From Merluccius polli (taxonomy: Eukaryota; Chordata; Actinopteri; Gadiformes; Merlucciidae): 64,000 bases of DNA. Below, in pieces: positions 53,133 to 64,000 of the stretch. The position numbers and the translations under genes are program-made. The stretch lies in the NCBI GenBank assembly GCA_030340625.1, contig JAOPHQ010002315.1, forward strand, positions 96,152-160,151, written 5' to 3'. The notes beneath the pieces were generated by a model, which saw only the letters and a program-made list of their open reading frames with translations, made no database searches and was not told the DNA's origin. The first letter of the stretch is position 1. The number at the start of each line of letters is the position of its first letter.

Positions 53133-53832
53133 GTACGGGGGGTGAGAAGGTCACGGGGGACTAGACACGTACACGTTCGTGTGATTATTGACTAAAAGCC
53201 CCACATGTATGTATGTACGTACGTCTGTGTGTGACGAGTACAACTCAGCATGCAGACCGCGACCGCAGGTTCGTGCGCACGTGACTCCTAAACACGCGCG
53301 TGCGTGTGTACGTACGTCTGCGTGCGCATTCTGCATCATGCACATGAACACGCGCGTGCGCACATGAATCATTATTGTTTTATCTGTTTTCATCATTTAT
53401 GTAGCCTTAAATTGACTAGATAGGCCTTTCCAGGTAATCAATCAATGAAACTAGGCTAATAGAGGAGCAGAGGAGCCTGAATGGATTAAAAAAAATAAAA
53501 ACGAAAATAAAACAACATGAATGACAATACAGCTAAAACAAAAAATGATTAATAATAGACTCAATGCCGAAAACAGATAAAACAACAATAATGATACACG
53601 TGCGCACGCGCGTGTGCATGTGCATGATGCAGAATGCACACGCAGACGTACGTACACACGCACGTGCGTGTTTAGGAGTCACACGTGCGCACGGACGTGT
53701 GGTCTGCATGGCTGAGTTTTACTCATCACACGCAGACGTACGTACGTACATACATGTGGGACTTTTAGTCAATAATCACACGAACGTACGTACGTGTGTC
53801 TAGTCCCCCGTGACCCTTCTCACCCCCCATAG
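53133..53832. repeat. Inverted-repeat (fold-back) element rich in alternating purine-pyrimidine
   Basis: 53133-53395 is the imperfect reverse complement of 53570-53832 (outer words gtgagaaggtcacgggggac / gtcccccgtgacccttctc), with about 175 bp between. Arms contain cgtacgtacg, gcacgcgcgtg and similar alternating words, able to form Z-DNA or cruciforms. The similar open frames on both strands are by-products. Confidence 0.8.
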
Positions 53833-53859
53833 TGTGTGTAAACACACACGTACACACAC

Positions 53860-55351
53860 ATAATTTAACTTTTCTTGTGAATCCTAGGGCAGGGGTCTGG
53901 GAGGTGCAGTCGGGTTGCATTGGATGGCAGCTGCAGCACCCTGCAGACCATCCTAATAAACTAGACTGATCAAATATTTGAATTATTTTAGCTACTTCAA
54001 TGGTTAATCCACATAATATCCGGATGTATGTTGTCTTGCACTGACAACATACCGGTACATCCAGTGTGACAGATGCGTCAACCTCTCAGACTCTATCATG
54101 GGCCTACTGGCTGCAAGGCTGCGTGCTAGACACATGTTGTGTCATTGCAAAACCATTGATTTCTAGGGTTGAATTGAGAGTTGTTTTTATTTACCCTTTT
54201 TTAACAAGAGGTATCGAGAACTTCACTATGCTGCAATCTCATTCACATCAGGGGGATAGTACAGACTGAACAATTGATATCTCAATCTTAAGTAATTTGC
54301 AATATTGACAGAAATGTCAATCCAATTACCCTGTAGGAAGGGAAACTGTGTTGATACGTCTTGGCATTAGGTCACAAATGTACACATTTGACCACTGTTC
54401 CTCCTCTCCCGCTGAACATATTTGGGCTTTACAGGTTTTTAAACACCGGTGCACTTGATTAATAAATTGGACAGTGCACTTGATTAATAAAGATAACAAA
54501 TCTAAAACATTGTTCAAAATGCACTCCGAAACATTCTAGGCTTCTTGCATATCTATTCATTAATCGATTTATTTTTGTAGACCATAATGTTACTTTGATC
54601 AAATATTTAGATTCCCATGGAAAATCATTCAAATGTTAAATGTCGTTATTGTTAGTCAAAACACTTTTAAATATATGTTTACAATATACTTCCTAGTAGT
54701 ATCATCTAATGGAAAAAGTAGGCCTATAAATTGGTATTATTTTAAAATGTGGTGGATAGGCAGCTCCAGCCAATATTGACTTGGTATACCAATATTTGCT
54801 GTACACCTTTATAGCAATGATGACTAAATGTTGAATACCTGAAACAACATGGAAGTGTTGGACATGTAGAATATGTATTATAGAATATATTGACTTAGTA
54901 AGCACTTTTCGGTACCATGGCAACAATTGAACAGCCATAGCTGAGGAAAGTGATTATATAGATCACTTCATATATAAATATTTTAATTTTCTGAGCAGAC
55001 CTCAATCTGGGTGTCATCTGCTGGATGGCAAATCATTCAATGACTGCTGGATTTAGGTGCATTGTGAGCCTCTGTGAATGTAAATTGAGCCACAAAATCA
55101 TTTTCATCAGCATTATGGAAGAAAAAAAAAATTTGCACATGCTTGTGAAAATGCATTAATGTCCAACTCTTGAGAAATACCTAATGTAAACCCACCAAGA
55201 GGACACTGCCACGCACTGAACCGAGAGGCCCAACCGCATAGTGTCAGAGTCTGCGTCCCTAATGCGTAAGAGCTGTTTGTGCTTGCCTCTAAATGCCAAT
55301 TGCGCACATTGTAAGTCAAAGTAAATAGATCAATGTGCTTTCGCAATGTGT

Positions 55352-55365
<14 letters not shown>
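53860..55365. other. Intergenic, no gene seen
   Basis: Unique AT-rich DNA between the fold-back element and the diablo promoter region; nothing recognised. Confidence 0.55.
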
Positions 55366-55401
<36 letters not shown>

Positions 55402-55460
55402 AGCCTGAGCCTTATAAATACCCAGGGGACTGAGGGTCCAGTGTATCAGTTGTTGGGACG
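55366..55460 (+). promoter_or_regulatory. Candidate diablo promoter: poly-G tract and TATA box
   Basis: A (GT)n run ends in about 35 consecutive G (55366-55400), followed 12 bases later by TATAAATA (55413-55420). The first diablo ATG candidates are 240-330 bp downstream, suiting a start site near 55445. The G run could form quadruplexes; its exact length may be unreliable. Confidence 0.4.
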
Positions 55461-55740
55461 AGGAACAGGCCTGAAAGTAGTGCAGCCAGCAACCAGCAGG
55501 GGGCGACAGAGAACAAAAGTGCAGTGGTTACATTTAGGTTTATTTTATTTCTTTTTTCCCTATCGATCCTAAGATAATTCTTGATTTTCACAATCGTTTA
55601 TGTATTTATTTATTTTCGATTTTACAGTTTAAAAATCGTATTTTGAATCAGCAAAAATGCAGGCTGTCCGTAAATGTGCAGTGTGTGCCACCACACGACC
55701 TTTGCAAAACCGGGCGGATGTTATCATGCTGAACACCAAC

Positions 55741-58604
55741 ATGGCGGCGCTCAGGAGGGGCGCAGCTTGTCTCAGCTTTCTGAGGTGAGTTTCATGTGTG
55801 TATGAAGCAAGGGGGTCGTAAACATGACATGATATTGTGGTTAAAGAAGACCTTTAGAATATGTATACATGTATATCTATTCACATAAACTATTTAGTCT
55901 TTTTAAACCGTGATATGTAAACGTGACGTCGGTTGCTAAGCGCTGACGCATTATCTGACTATGTTAATATTGCCTTAAACCTTTACCTAACTATGTTAAT
56001 ATTGCCTTAAACCTTTACCTAACTATGTTAATATTGCCTTAAACCTTTACGTGACTATGTTAATATTGCCTTAAACCTTTACCTGACTATGTTAATATTG
56101 CCTTAAACCTTTGCCTGACTCTTAATATTGCCTTAAACCTTTACCTGACTGTTAATATTGCCTCAAACCTTTACCTGACTCTTAATATTGCCTTAAACTT
56201 TTACCTGACTATGTTAATATTGCCTCAAACCTTTACCTGACGGTTAATATTGCCTTAAACCTTTACCTGACTGTTAATATTGCCTAAAACCTTTACCTGA
56301 CTGTTAATATTGCCTAAAACCTTTACCTGACGGTTAATATTGCCTTAAACCTTTACCTGACTGTTAATATTGCCTTAAACCTTTACCTGACTATGTTAAT
56401 ATTGCCTTAAACCTTTACCTGACTATGTTAATATTGCCTAAAACCTTTACCTGACTATGTTAATATTGCCTTAAACCTTTACCTGACTGTTAATATTGCC
56501 TTAAACCTTTACCTGACTATGTTAATATTGCCTTAAACCTTTACCAGACTATGTTAATATTGCCTAAAACCTTTACCTGACTATGTTAATATTGCCTAAA
56601 ACCTTTACCTGACTATGTTTCTTTGTGCAGGAGCTCAGCGAGTGTCCTCGTCCACAAGAGGAAGCCCACAGTGCAGAGGTTTGGCAGGTGGACAGATGTC
56701 GTCCGTACGAGTATGGCGTCCCTGAGCGTCGGCAGCGGGTTGTGCGCCGTTCCCTTTACGCAGGTATGTGCCTCTCCATTTGGCGACTAGTGTGAAATGA
56801 AGTCAAACTTTTTTATTTTACGAAGGTGGCACTTACAGGTGCAAAGATCTCACTTATATGCTTGTGTTTTATCACTGTATGTAGCAGGTAGAAAGTCTGT
56901 CGCACGACTGCTTGATCAAAAGGGCGGCGTCGCTGGTCACCGACAGTGCAGGCACCTACCTGTCACAGACCACCTTCGCCCTCATAGATGCCCTCACCAA
57001 TTATGCTAAGGTGGGTCAGATTGATCAGACATTCACCAGACATTTCGCTGTGGTCTCGTAAGTGCAACCGATAATCAACGTTTTTTTTCTTTTGATGTCA
57101 CAGGCAGTGCACACGCTCATTGGTATCCAGAGACGTTATTTGGAGTCATTGGGGAAGCTGACGCCAGCAGAGGAGGACTCCATCTGGCAGGTCATCATCG
57201 GTCAACGCTCTGATGTAAGTCAATGTTTGTCTCTTTAGTTCAAGGCCGTGCACCTAGTTGCGTAACCCCCCCCCCCCCCACACACACACGCGCACGCACG
57301 CATGCACACACACACACACACATATTCACTTATCTGCCTGCTCATCGTTCACCAGTGTTACTTTCCCTTGCATAGACACGGTGATAGACTTATGTTAAAG
57401 AAAGTGCATTCTCGGGGAGTTGTGGGATGTTTTGCTATTATTGAAGTCTTTCCATTTCTCTTTCTTGCTCTCTCTCTCCTGACAGGTTAGTGACAGACTA
57501 GAGGTATGCAAACGCTTTGAGTCGGCCTGGACCAACGCGCTCAACCTGTGTGAAATGGCCGCTGAGGCAGCATACACATCAGGCAAGTCAAGAAGAGCCC
57601 CTCCGTAATGTGAAAGCGTTGTCTGTTTGAGAAACTCAATCAAAGGAGGAGGAATTCAACCGCAACCTTAAATCGTCTATGAAGGATAGAATTGTCCAGT
57701 TGACAAGTGTTGAGCTGGACCTTTTTCTAAAGCCTCCTGTAACTGTCACTGAATGGCCCTCCTGTCACTGCAGTAGTAATATAGGGCTCGTACATCAGAA
57801 TGCATCATGGGGTTTTTTGTTGGCCATTCTTGGCCATATTGAGAGGACTCCAGAGTGTTGTAGTACTGTGAAATGAAACGTAAATATACCGTAACCTAGG
57901 CTAATGAAAACTTTGTTTTGCTGCGTCTTGCATGAGAAACGCTGTGGCAAAACAACAATGTCTCCCCATAATGACAAATCATTTCACGAATGAATTACAT
58001 AATGAGTGCGGTCATTGGGATGTGACCTTGCGAGGACAAGCCCTATACAAATACTTTGGAATGGCTGCAGCCTGCAGGGCCTGTGTGTAATGTTTTGTTG
58101 TGTATCAGTATATCACCCGTCGCCTCACTTCTTGTTGACGGTTTCGCAACACTACCTATTCAGCGACTGTCACGCAGCTCACTCCGTACGGTGCACGGAT
58201 CAGTAGTAGTTGTCAGCGAGGCTTTGAGGACAGCAGTTGGTTCAGAACCAAAACAACAAGCTGTGATAGATGGCAGCACCTGCCCCAATGTTCTCGCCAT
58301 AGTTGCGTTTGCTTTAGGGCTGTCCGACCCCCTTTCTTTTCCCAGCTGGTTGACTAACCGACGGCTCTTCTTCTTCTTCTTCTTCCTACCCTATCTTGTG
58401 TTCCCAGGAGCGGATCAGGCGTCCATCACCGTGAGGACCCACATTCAGCTGGCCCAGACGCAGGTGAGCGAGGTGCAGAAGATCTCGAAGGACGCGGAGA
58501 AGAAGCTGGCCGAGGCCAAGGTGGAGGAGATCCAGAGGATGGCCGAGTACACGCGGGCACGTGAGGAGCACGAGCTCCACGAGGCCTACCTTCGAGAGGA
58601 CTAA
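55741..58604 (+). CDS. diablo: DIABLO/Smac, IAP-binding mitochondrial protein (six coding exons)
   Basis: Exons 55741-55784, 56631-56763, 56888-57010, 57104-57214, 57486-57582 and 58408-58604 join in frame to 234 residues (human protein 239). The protein is imported into the mitochondrial intermembrane space, loses its presequence, and on release in apoptosis binds BIR domains of IAPs, freeing caspases. The presequence (residues 1-53) is rich in R/S/A; the mature N-terminus is AVPFTQ (Ala54), the IAP-binding motif. The rest is the helical dimer: SLVTDSAGTYLSQTTFALID, WQVIIGQR, LCEMAAEAAYTSGADQASI, HIQLAQTQVSEVQ, ending EAYLRED. ATG 55741 matches the usual MAALR-type start; an in-frame ATG at 55657 would add 28 residues. 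Intron 5 has a GC donor. Polyadenylation signal near 59069. Fish may have two paralogs; which one is not decided. Confidence 0.95.
55955..56618 (+). repeat. Minisatellite in diablo intron 1
   Basis: About 21 copies of a 28-33-bp unit built on gttaatattgccttaaacc and tttacctgactat, with length variants lacking the tat. The array runs to within about 15 bases of the exon 2 splice acceptor, and its last unit merges into the pyrimidine tract. Confidence 0.93.
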
Positions 58605-59400
58605 ACAAACAAAATGAATAATACAAGGGAAATGTGATGCCATGATGTTTGACTCACTTTGAGATATGGGATCATGTCAATTCTGATGTACCATAAAGTA
58701 AAGACGGTGTTGTAAAAACAATGCGGTAATGACAATGTTGTTATAATCACAATCTTTTTTCTGTCTCCAAGGTTGTTATATATGGCTAAAGTTTTGCAAG
58801 TAGCATCTACAACAAATGCAAAGCAAATTCAATATTGAAATGCTAAAACATGGAGTTGAATCAAGCGCATTTATGTTTAACATGTTGGATTCACCAACTA
58901 AAAAGGTATTGATTATTTATAACTATTTATTTGATTGGTAATGTCTGGTTCTGGAGTGTGGAAGATGATTATCTTGAATCTCCAGTGTATTGTATGTGGT
59001 TGTTGGGGAGTGGATGGGCCAAGGTTGAATAGAAACAAAAAAAACGTTTAACAATTCTTGTTTCATTAAAATAAAGACTTTTTCATACCATATTCATGTG
59101 CTATTTTCATTATCACAGATTTCTAAGTAGCCTACACATGTGCATGTCATTTATTTCTGTCACACTTTGTGTGTGTGTGTGAGTGAGAGAGAGTGCGCCA
59201 ATGTATAAAAAAACATTTGATACTGTTAATCAATAATCTTGATTGTGTACACAAATAAATCTGCCAGTACATTGACGTACTGGCAGATTTCTTCATTTGT
59301 TCCATGCCGCCCTCCTGGCTACCAATCCGTTGGTCCCGTTCGTCAGAGTCAACAGAGTCATCCAATTGCACTCCTTTTTTTTTTATTATGTTGTACTTTC
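58605..59400. other. diablo 3'UTR and downstream DNA
   Basis: 3'UTR to AATAAA at about 59069. Then a perfect 14-bp-stem hairpin (59257-59270 / 59277-59290, loop attgac). No further gene. Confidence 0.65.
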
Positions 59401-61440
59401 AACTGAGGTGGAGCTGAGCTGTTGTGTTGGATGTGTTTCGAGGTCGATGCCTAAATCACTCATCCCTCCGTCCTAAAGAGGATGGTTCCTCTGTGCTTGT
59501 TTACGTCTCTGCTGTCCCTCGTCGCCTTCTCTTCACCGCAAATGATCCATGGACCATGATCACCCCCCCCCCCCCCCCCAGCCCCCCAAGTACCACCACC
59601 ATCACCATCACCACCACCACAGGTCTCAGCATCTTCCTCACTCCCCTTGTCAACACCTCATTTACAATGTCACCTACACCAAAGGTGAAGAGGATGACCA
59701 CCACCACCACCACCACCACCTACCCCAGAGGTCTAAGGAGATACATGGAAGGTAAATAGGTCCGTTCAGACACTTCAGGGGTTGTTGTTGTTTTTTTACC
59801 ACTGTTGTCCAGCAGATGGCAGTCTTAATCTGTCAAGTCAAACCTCACTAGTATCGATATTAAAGGGCAGCACAATTAATCCTGTATTGGATTTTTTTTT
59901 TAATACCCATATATTGTTATGGAAATATATTGTTTGTGTGTGTACTTTTACCTTTTTTATCATTGTCACTGTACGTGCTTAGTATGCATGCAAGCGTTAA
60001 TAGTCTTCACATATGCCCTCTAAAGGTCACATTGTGGTGCCCAGGGTCATTTCAGATAGAGAGGGAGAGAGAGAGAAAGAAAGATACAGAGAGAGAGAGA
60101 GAGAGAGGGAGAGAAAGAGCTCATTATGGGAAGACCAATGGGAGCTGTAAACACAAGTGTTGAAGCGTCAGCAGAGAGATGACCTCCTCTCCCCAATGCA
60201 GACGTTGAACGCCTTGGCAGAGGACAGGACTGTATGGGGGGTGGAGCAGGGGTGGAGAGGAGGGTGCAGCAGCAGGGGGGGAGGGAGGGAGGGAGGGAGG
60301 GACTGGCTTGTCGATGTGACTGGTGGAGAATGCAGTGTTTAACAAAGGGTGTTTTCACAGACTGTAAAACCAAGTGCCCCAGACAGGCATCACAGCAGAG
60401 ATGGTGCCAACGCACCGTCGCCTGCCAGGGAGAAATTGTAACAGCGCTTTTAGAGAAAATGCTTTTGCAGGGTAAATCCTCAATGAGACGACCACAATAA
60501 ACCACAAGGTCACAGGCAGTAAAGTATTATAAACCAAATTATAAAACGTTTAGTTCCACCGAGGGGGTTGAAAAAGTGAACCTACTTCTGTACACAAATT
60601 TAAAAACAAACCAAAAAAAAAAAAAACCACACCCTCACCCTGCTTATTATTTACAATATGAAACAGTAAATAATCAATGTATATTTCTCCTTTGGACAGC
60701 ATCGAGACACATTGCAGTGCGATGCAGAGTGGCCCAGCCGGACCGACTGACTGGCCGGCTGGTAAAGGGCAGGGCTTACCTGGTGATTTACCACTTCTAG
60801 AGGGTATAAATAAACCTGGCGACGGGTGGGACAGGCAGGAGGGGGGGGGCATAAATGTAATAACACACCATGGGTCACGCTTTAATCACAGTGTGGTTAA
60901 AGTTATGGTGTTTTCATTTGGAGGCTGAGGGTTAAAATAAAGCCGGGCCGAGTCGCTGCCCCTGATGGGAACTTATGGAGATGTAATGAAGATGTCACTG
61001 GCTAATAAATACTGCACACTGCTGGCAGTGTGCTATTTCTTTTTTAATGTATGTATTCTTTAGTTATAGTTGACGTTTCATTTATAACCTCAATGTTTGT
61101 TTCGAGGTGAAATTAAAGTTGAGTTAAAGTTTAAATGAATGTTTACTGAAATCAATCAAGGCTGAATGGTTCAAGAATGGTTTCAAATGGACGTTTTTTA
61201 ACAACAATGTAACCCATATAAAAAAAAATGTGTTCATTTGTACATAGCTTTAGTTGTTCAAGGGCTAATTAGTTGCAACTGTTTGTAGAAACCTTCCCAT
61301 TTTTGCTGAATCAGTCATGGGGGAAAATATGTGTGTGTGTCATGTGACTGCACTGCAGTGAAGCACTGGGACCTGAAGGTTTATATTAACTTTCACTTCC
61401 AGCTCCTCTGTTCACTTATCTGCTCCTCTCTCAATGGGAG
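59401..61440. other. Intergenic with low-complexity tracts
   Basis: C run (59563-59579), CAC/CCA triplet tracts (59585-59620, 59698-59722), GA tract (60060-60120), GGGA repeats (60278-60300). Open frames here are low-complexity artefacts. No gene recognised. Confidence 0.6.
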
Positions 61441-61458
61441 TGGGCCTACAATGCAGAC

Positions 61459-61905
<447 letters not shown>

Positions 61906-62029
61906 AGGTTTCTCTTTTTTTAGTGGTTGGTTTAGTTAGGTGTTCAAAAATAATCCGTTTTCCTGTTTTCATTTACTGTGGATGTACCACTTAAAACTAC
62001 ATTCACCGACCGCTGGCTTATTGTGTTTA

Positions 62030-62068
<39 letters not shown>

Positions 62069-62135
62069 AGCGCGCGCGCGCGGTGCGAGCCGCTAGAGTG
62101 CGAGCGCGAGCGCGCGCGCTTTTAGGCTTGCGCGT
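62030..62135. repeat. (GT)n and CG-alternating tract before the last exon
   Basis: GT run (62034-62064) then gcgcgcgcgcg and repeated gagcgcgagcgcgcgcg words, CpG-rich, likely part of a CpG-island promoter of the next gene. Confidence 0.7.
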
Positions 62136-62201
62136 TCACGCCCCTCACTCGCCCGTAAAGCCGTTCTGTGGTACAGCCCCACGCGCGCACCAACGGTCGC
62201 C

Positions 62202-62445
62202 ATGGAGAACTGCTCCCAGACCGCGACCAGGACCCAGACCACGACTCAGACTACCACGACCAGGACCAGGAGGAGGAGGAGGAGGAGCACCAGCAGCAGG
62301 AGGAGCAGCAGCAGCAGCAGCAGCAGGAGGAGCAGGGAGCCGGAGCGCCACAGCGCAGGGGGAACCATGGAGAAGAGATGGCCGCGCAACACAACTTCGC
62401 CTCTAAATGGACCGGTACTTCTTTTGGTCCTGTGCGGATTCGCAT
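62202..62445 (+). CDS. Probable first coding exon of an unidentified secreted or membrane protein gene (partial)
   Basis: A GC-rich exon ending in a good donor (cgcat|gtaagt, 62446). Two in-frame ATGs in good context: 62202 (cgccATGG) and 62366 (aaccATGG). From the second, the product begins MEKRWPRNTTSPLNGP and continues VLLLVLCGFA, a typical signal-peptide or anchor hydrophobic core. From the first, a 55-residue S/R/T-rich stretch precedes it, encoded by AGGAGG/CAGCAG repeats, which looks more like a leader. I prefer 62366. Downstream exons lie outside or are not recognised in the window. I cannot name the gene. Confidence 0.4.
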
Positions 62446-62699
62446 GTAAGTTTAATTTCACTTTTTTCTTCTTGTTGTCGGAGATTTAACTTGGACGCTA
62501 TATATAGAAAGAGGGGGGTGCCGTTAGTTCGGGGGGGGGAGCTACTGGGTCTGCTAGGCGGAGCGGTTCCGTTGCTGCTACGTCTGGGTCTGGTCTGGGT
62601 TTTGGGTCCACCGCTAGCTCACTCGGAGCCGTTAACCCGACGCGAAGCTAACGGCTGGGTTTCCATGCGAGACATTGCGATGCTGCTGAGACCGACCTA

Positions 62700-62732
<33 letters not shown>

Positions 62733-63395
62733 TTTGCCTCCATTGGTTTTTTTCTCTGGGTTCCGTTTCAAAGTGGACCGCGGGACCGGGACCATATGGG
62801 GGGGTGTCGTTACCCACCCACCCCCCCCCCCCCCGGCCGCTGCAGGGGGGGTTGCACACACAAGTTATGCGCATCTAAATGGGGGGGGATACAAACAAAG
62901 TAAAAATAAAACCCATTTTAACACGAACCCCCCCCCCCCCCCCCCCCCCCCCGGTCCTGTCCCGTCCCGTACGGGTGTCGTCGTGGGTTAACGTGTCTTG
63001 GACCGAACCGGCATGTGACCATGAATGATGCGAGAAAGTTGTGTTTTTTTGTGGGGGGTGGGTGATGTATGGATCAATGTCTCTACGACAACGACGACAC
63101 ACTAGAAATAACGATGAAAGACATGTTGCCTAGTAACGTCGGGGCCGGTTCGGTCCAGTAGGTTCGGTTTACGGGTTACGCGTCCTCGGCTCTCTGTGGC
63201 CGGAAGGAGAGGGGGCATTCCGGGCGAGGTGAGCCGGACCGCGTCGGGACGCCTGGCCAGCGACATGAGGACGTATTTCAGTTCAGTGACCGGGGGGAGG
63301 GAGAGACTGCAGAGCCTCCGAGGAGATGTGAACATGCATGCCAGCAGCCTTTACCTCTCAGGCCGGCTCCCCCAAAAAGTGCAATGGTGGAGGTG

Positions 63396-63459
<64 letters not shown>

Positions 63460-64000
63460 CGTTTAAAGCTGGGACACGGTACATGGACTACCCCCCCCCC
63501 CCCCAGGATGCATGGGGGGGGGGGGGGAGCCTGGATGAAATAATTTATTGAACACCAGGCCTACAATTGTTATTTTTTTCTAACTTTTATAAGACTTTGA
63601 AGTCAGATTTTAGGAATGGACAACTTTGTCTGTCTGTCTCTCTCTGTCTCTGTCTCTCTCTCATATATATATTATCAGATGTTTCATACTCTGGGCGTGT
63701 GTCGATGTGTTCATACACACGTCACTGTGTGTATTTGTATATTCGGTCTTTTGCAAACTTTTTAGCAGCCAGCGTTGTGAGGAGGGGATCGTTTCAAGGC
63801 GCAGCTACAGACTGTGAGGTCTGTAATTGAAAACCATAGTTTGGCGGTTTCTCCGCTGCGACTTTATGATTCCCAATATAAATAATGTAGTAATAGAACA
63901 TCCCAAATTACAGACTGCGTCCAAAAATAGACGATGACACCAAAAAAAAGTGGTTCATTGACCCATGTGACTTACAACCTGATGGAGTTTATTGTATGTC
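62446..64000. other. Presumed intron 1 of the last gene, with homopolymer and CA tracts
   Basis: GT run (62701-62722), C runs (62818-62834, 62930-62952, 63490-63504), G run (63516-63528), CA run (63398-63457). No convincing second exon. This reading depends on the exon call before it. Confidence 0.4.

Noticed and set aside
58056..58604. 182-codon frame reading into the last diablo exon
   Set aside because: Its first two thirds lie in intron 5; only the part from 58408 is diablo coding sequence.
59424..59759. Frame with poly-Pro and poly-Thr/His tracts after diablo
   Set aside because: Built from C runs and CAC repeats in several frames at once; no splice context or domain.

Overview
This is vertebrate nuclear DNA, almost certainly from a ray-finned (teleost) fish. 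The evidence is six single-coding-exon fish-type odorant receptor genes, a six-exon gene for the apoptosis regulator DIABLO/Smac with normal vertebrate splice sites, long CA/TA/GT microsatellites, and a transposon mix typical of fish (CR1/L2-like and L1/Tx1-like LINEs, hAT, PIF/Harbinger, a Ty3-type LTR element, many fold-back elements). There is no operon-like layout and no bacterial feature.

Layout. 1-2.96 kb: remains of two different non-LTR retrotransposons, both on the minus strand. 2.87-41.7 kb: a tandem array of five units, each carrying one plus-strand odorant receptor gene (6440, 11069, 25602, 31556, 40532) of the group usually called odorant receptor 131-2-like in fish annotation. 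An uninterrupted unit is about 4.6 kb: LINE-derived block, LINE tail, TA microsatellite, conserved 5' block, receptor, 3' flank. Units differ in length because later elements landed in them: a hAT element in unit 1; a solo LTR, a fold-back element and an 8-kb Gmr1-like LTR retrotransposon (itself holding a 2.7-kb palindrome) in unit 3; a second hAT and an L2-like fragment in unit 4; a decayed hAT split by a full-length L1/Tx1-like LINE in unit 5. Because the units are copies of one another, the empty paralogous sites give the insertion points precisely.

42.6-46.75 kb: a structurally complete PIF/Harbinger transposon with TTA target duplication, a two-exon transposase (minus) and a three-exon MADF-BESS partner (plus), plus an inverted copy of the partner's second exon. 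48.97-49.93 kb: a sixth, divergent odorant receptor with a probable 5'UTR intron. 50-55.6 kb: gene-free DNA with a stray inverted piece of the receptor-unit sequence and a fold-back repeat. 55.7-58.6 kb: diablo, with a minisatellite in intron 1 and a GC-AG intron 5. 58.6-62.2 kb: gene-free, microsatellite-rich. 62.2-62.45 kb: a GC-rich probable first coding exon with a signal-peptide-like segment; the rest of that gene lies beyond the window.

Functionally, the receptors are olfactory GPCRs that probably diversify by tandem duplication, and diablo is an unrelated housekeeping/apoptotic neighbour. No wholly new cellular system was found. The best candidates for something undescribed are the small upstream ORF kept in front of four receptor copies, the exon hairpin inside the Harbinger element, and the layered palindromes in the retrotransposon. 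All identifications rest on reading the sequence and remembered family features; no database search was run.
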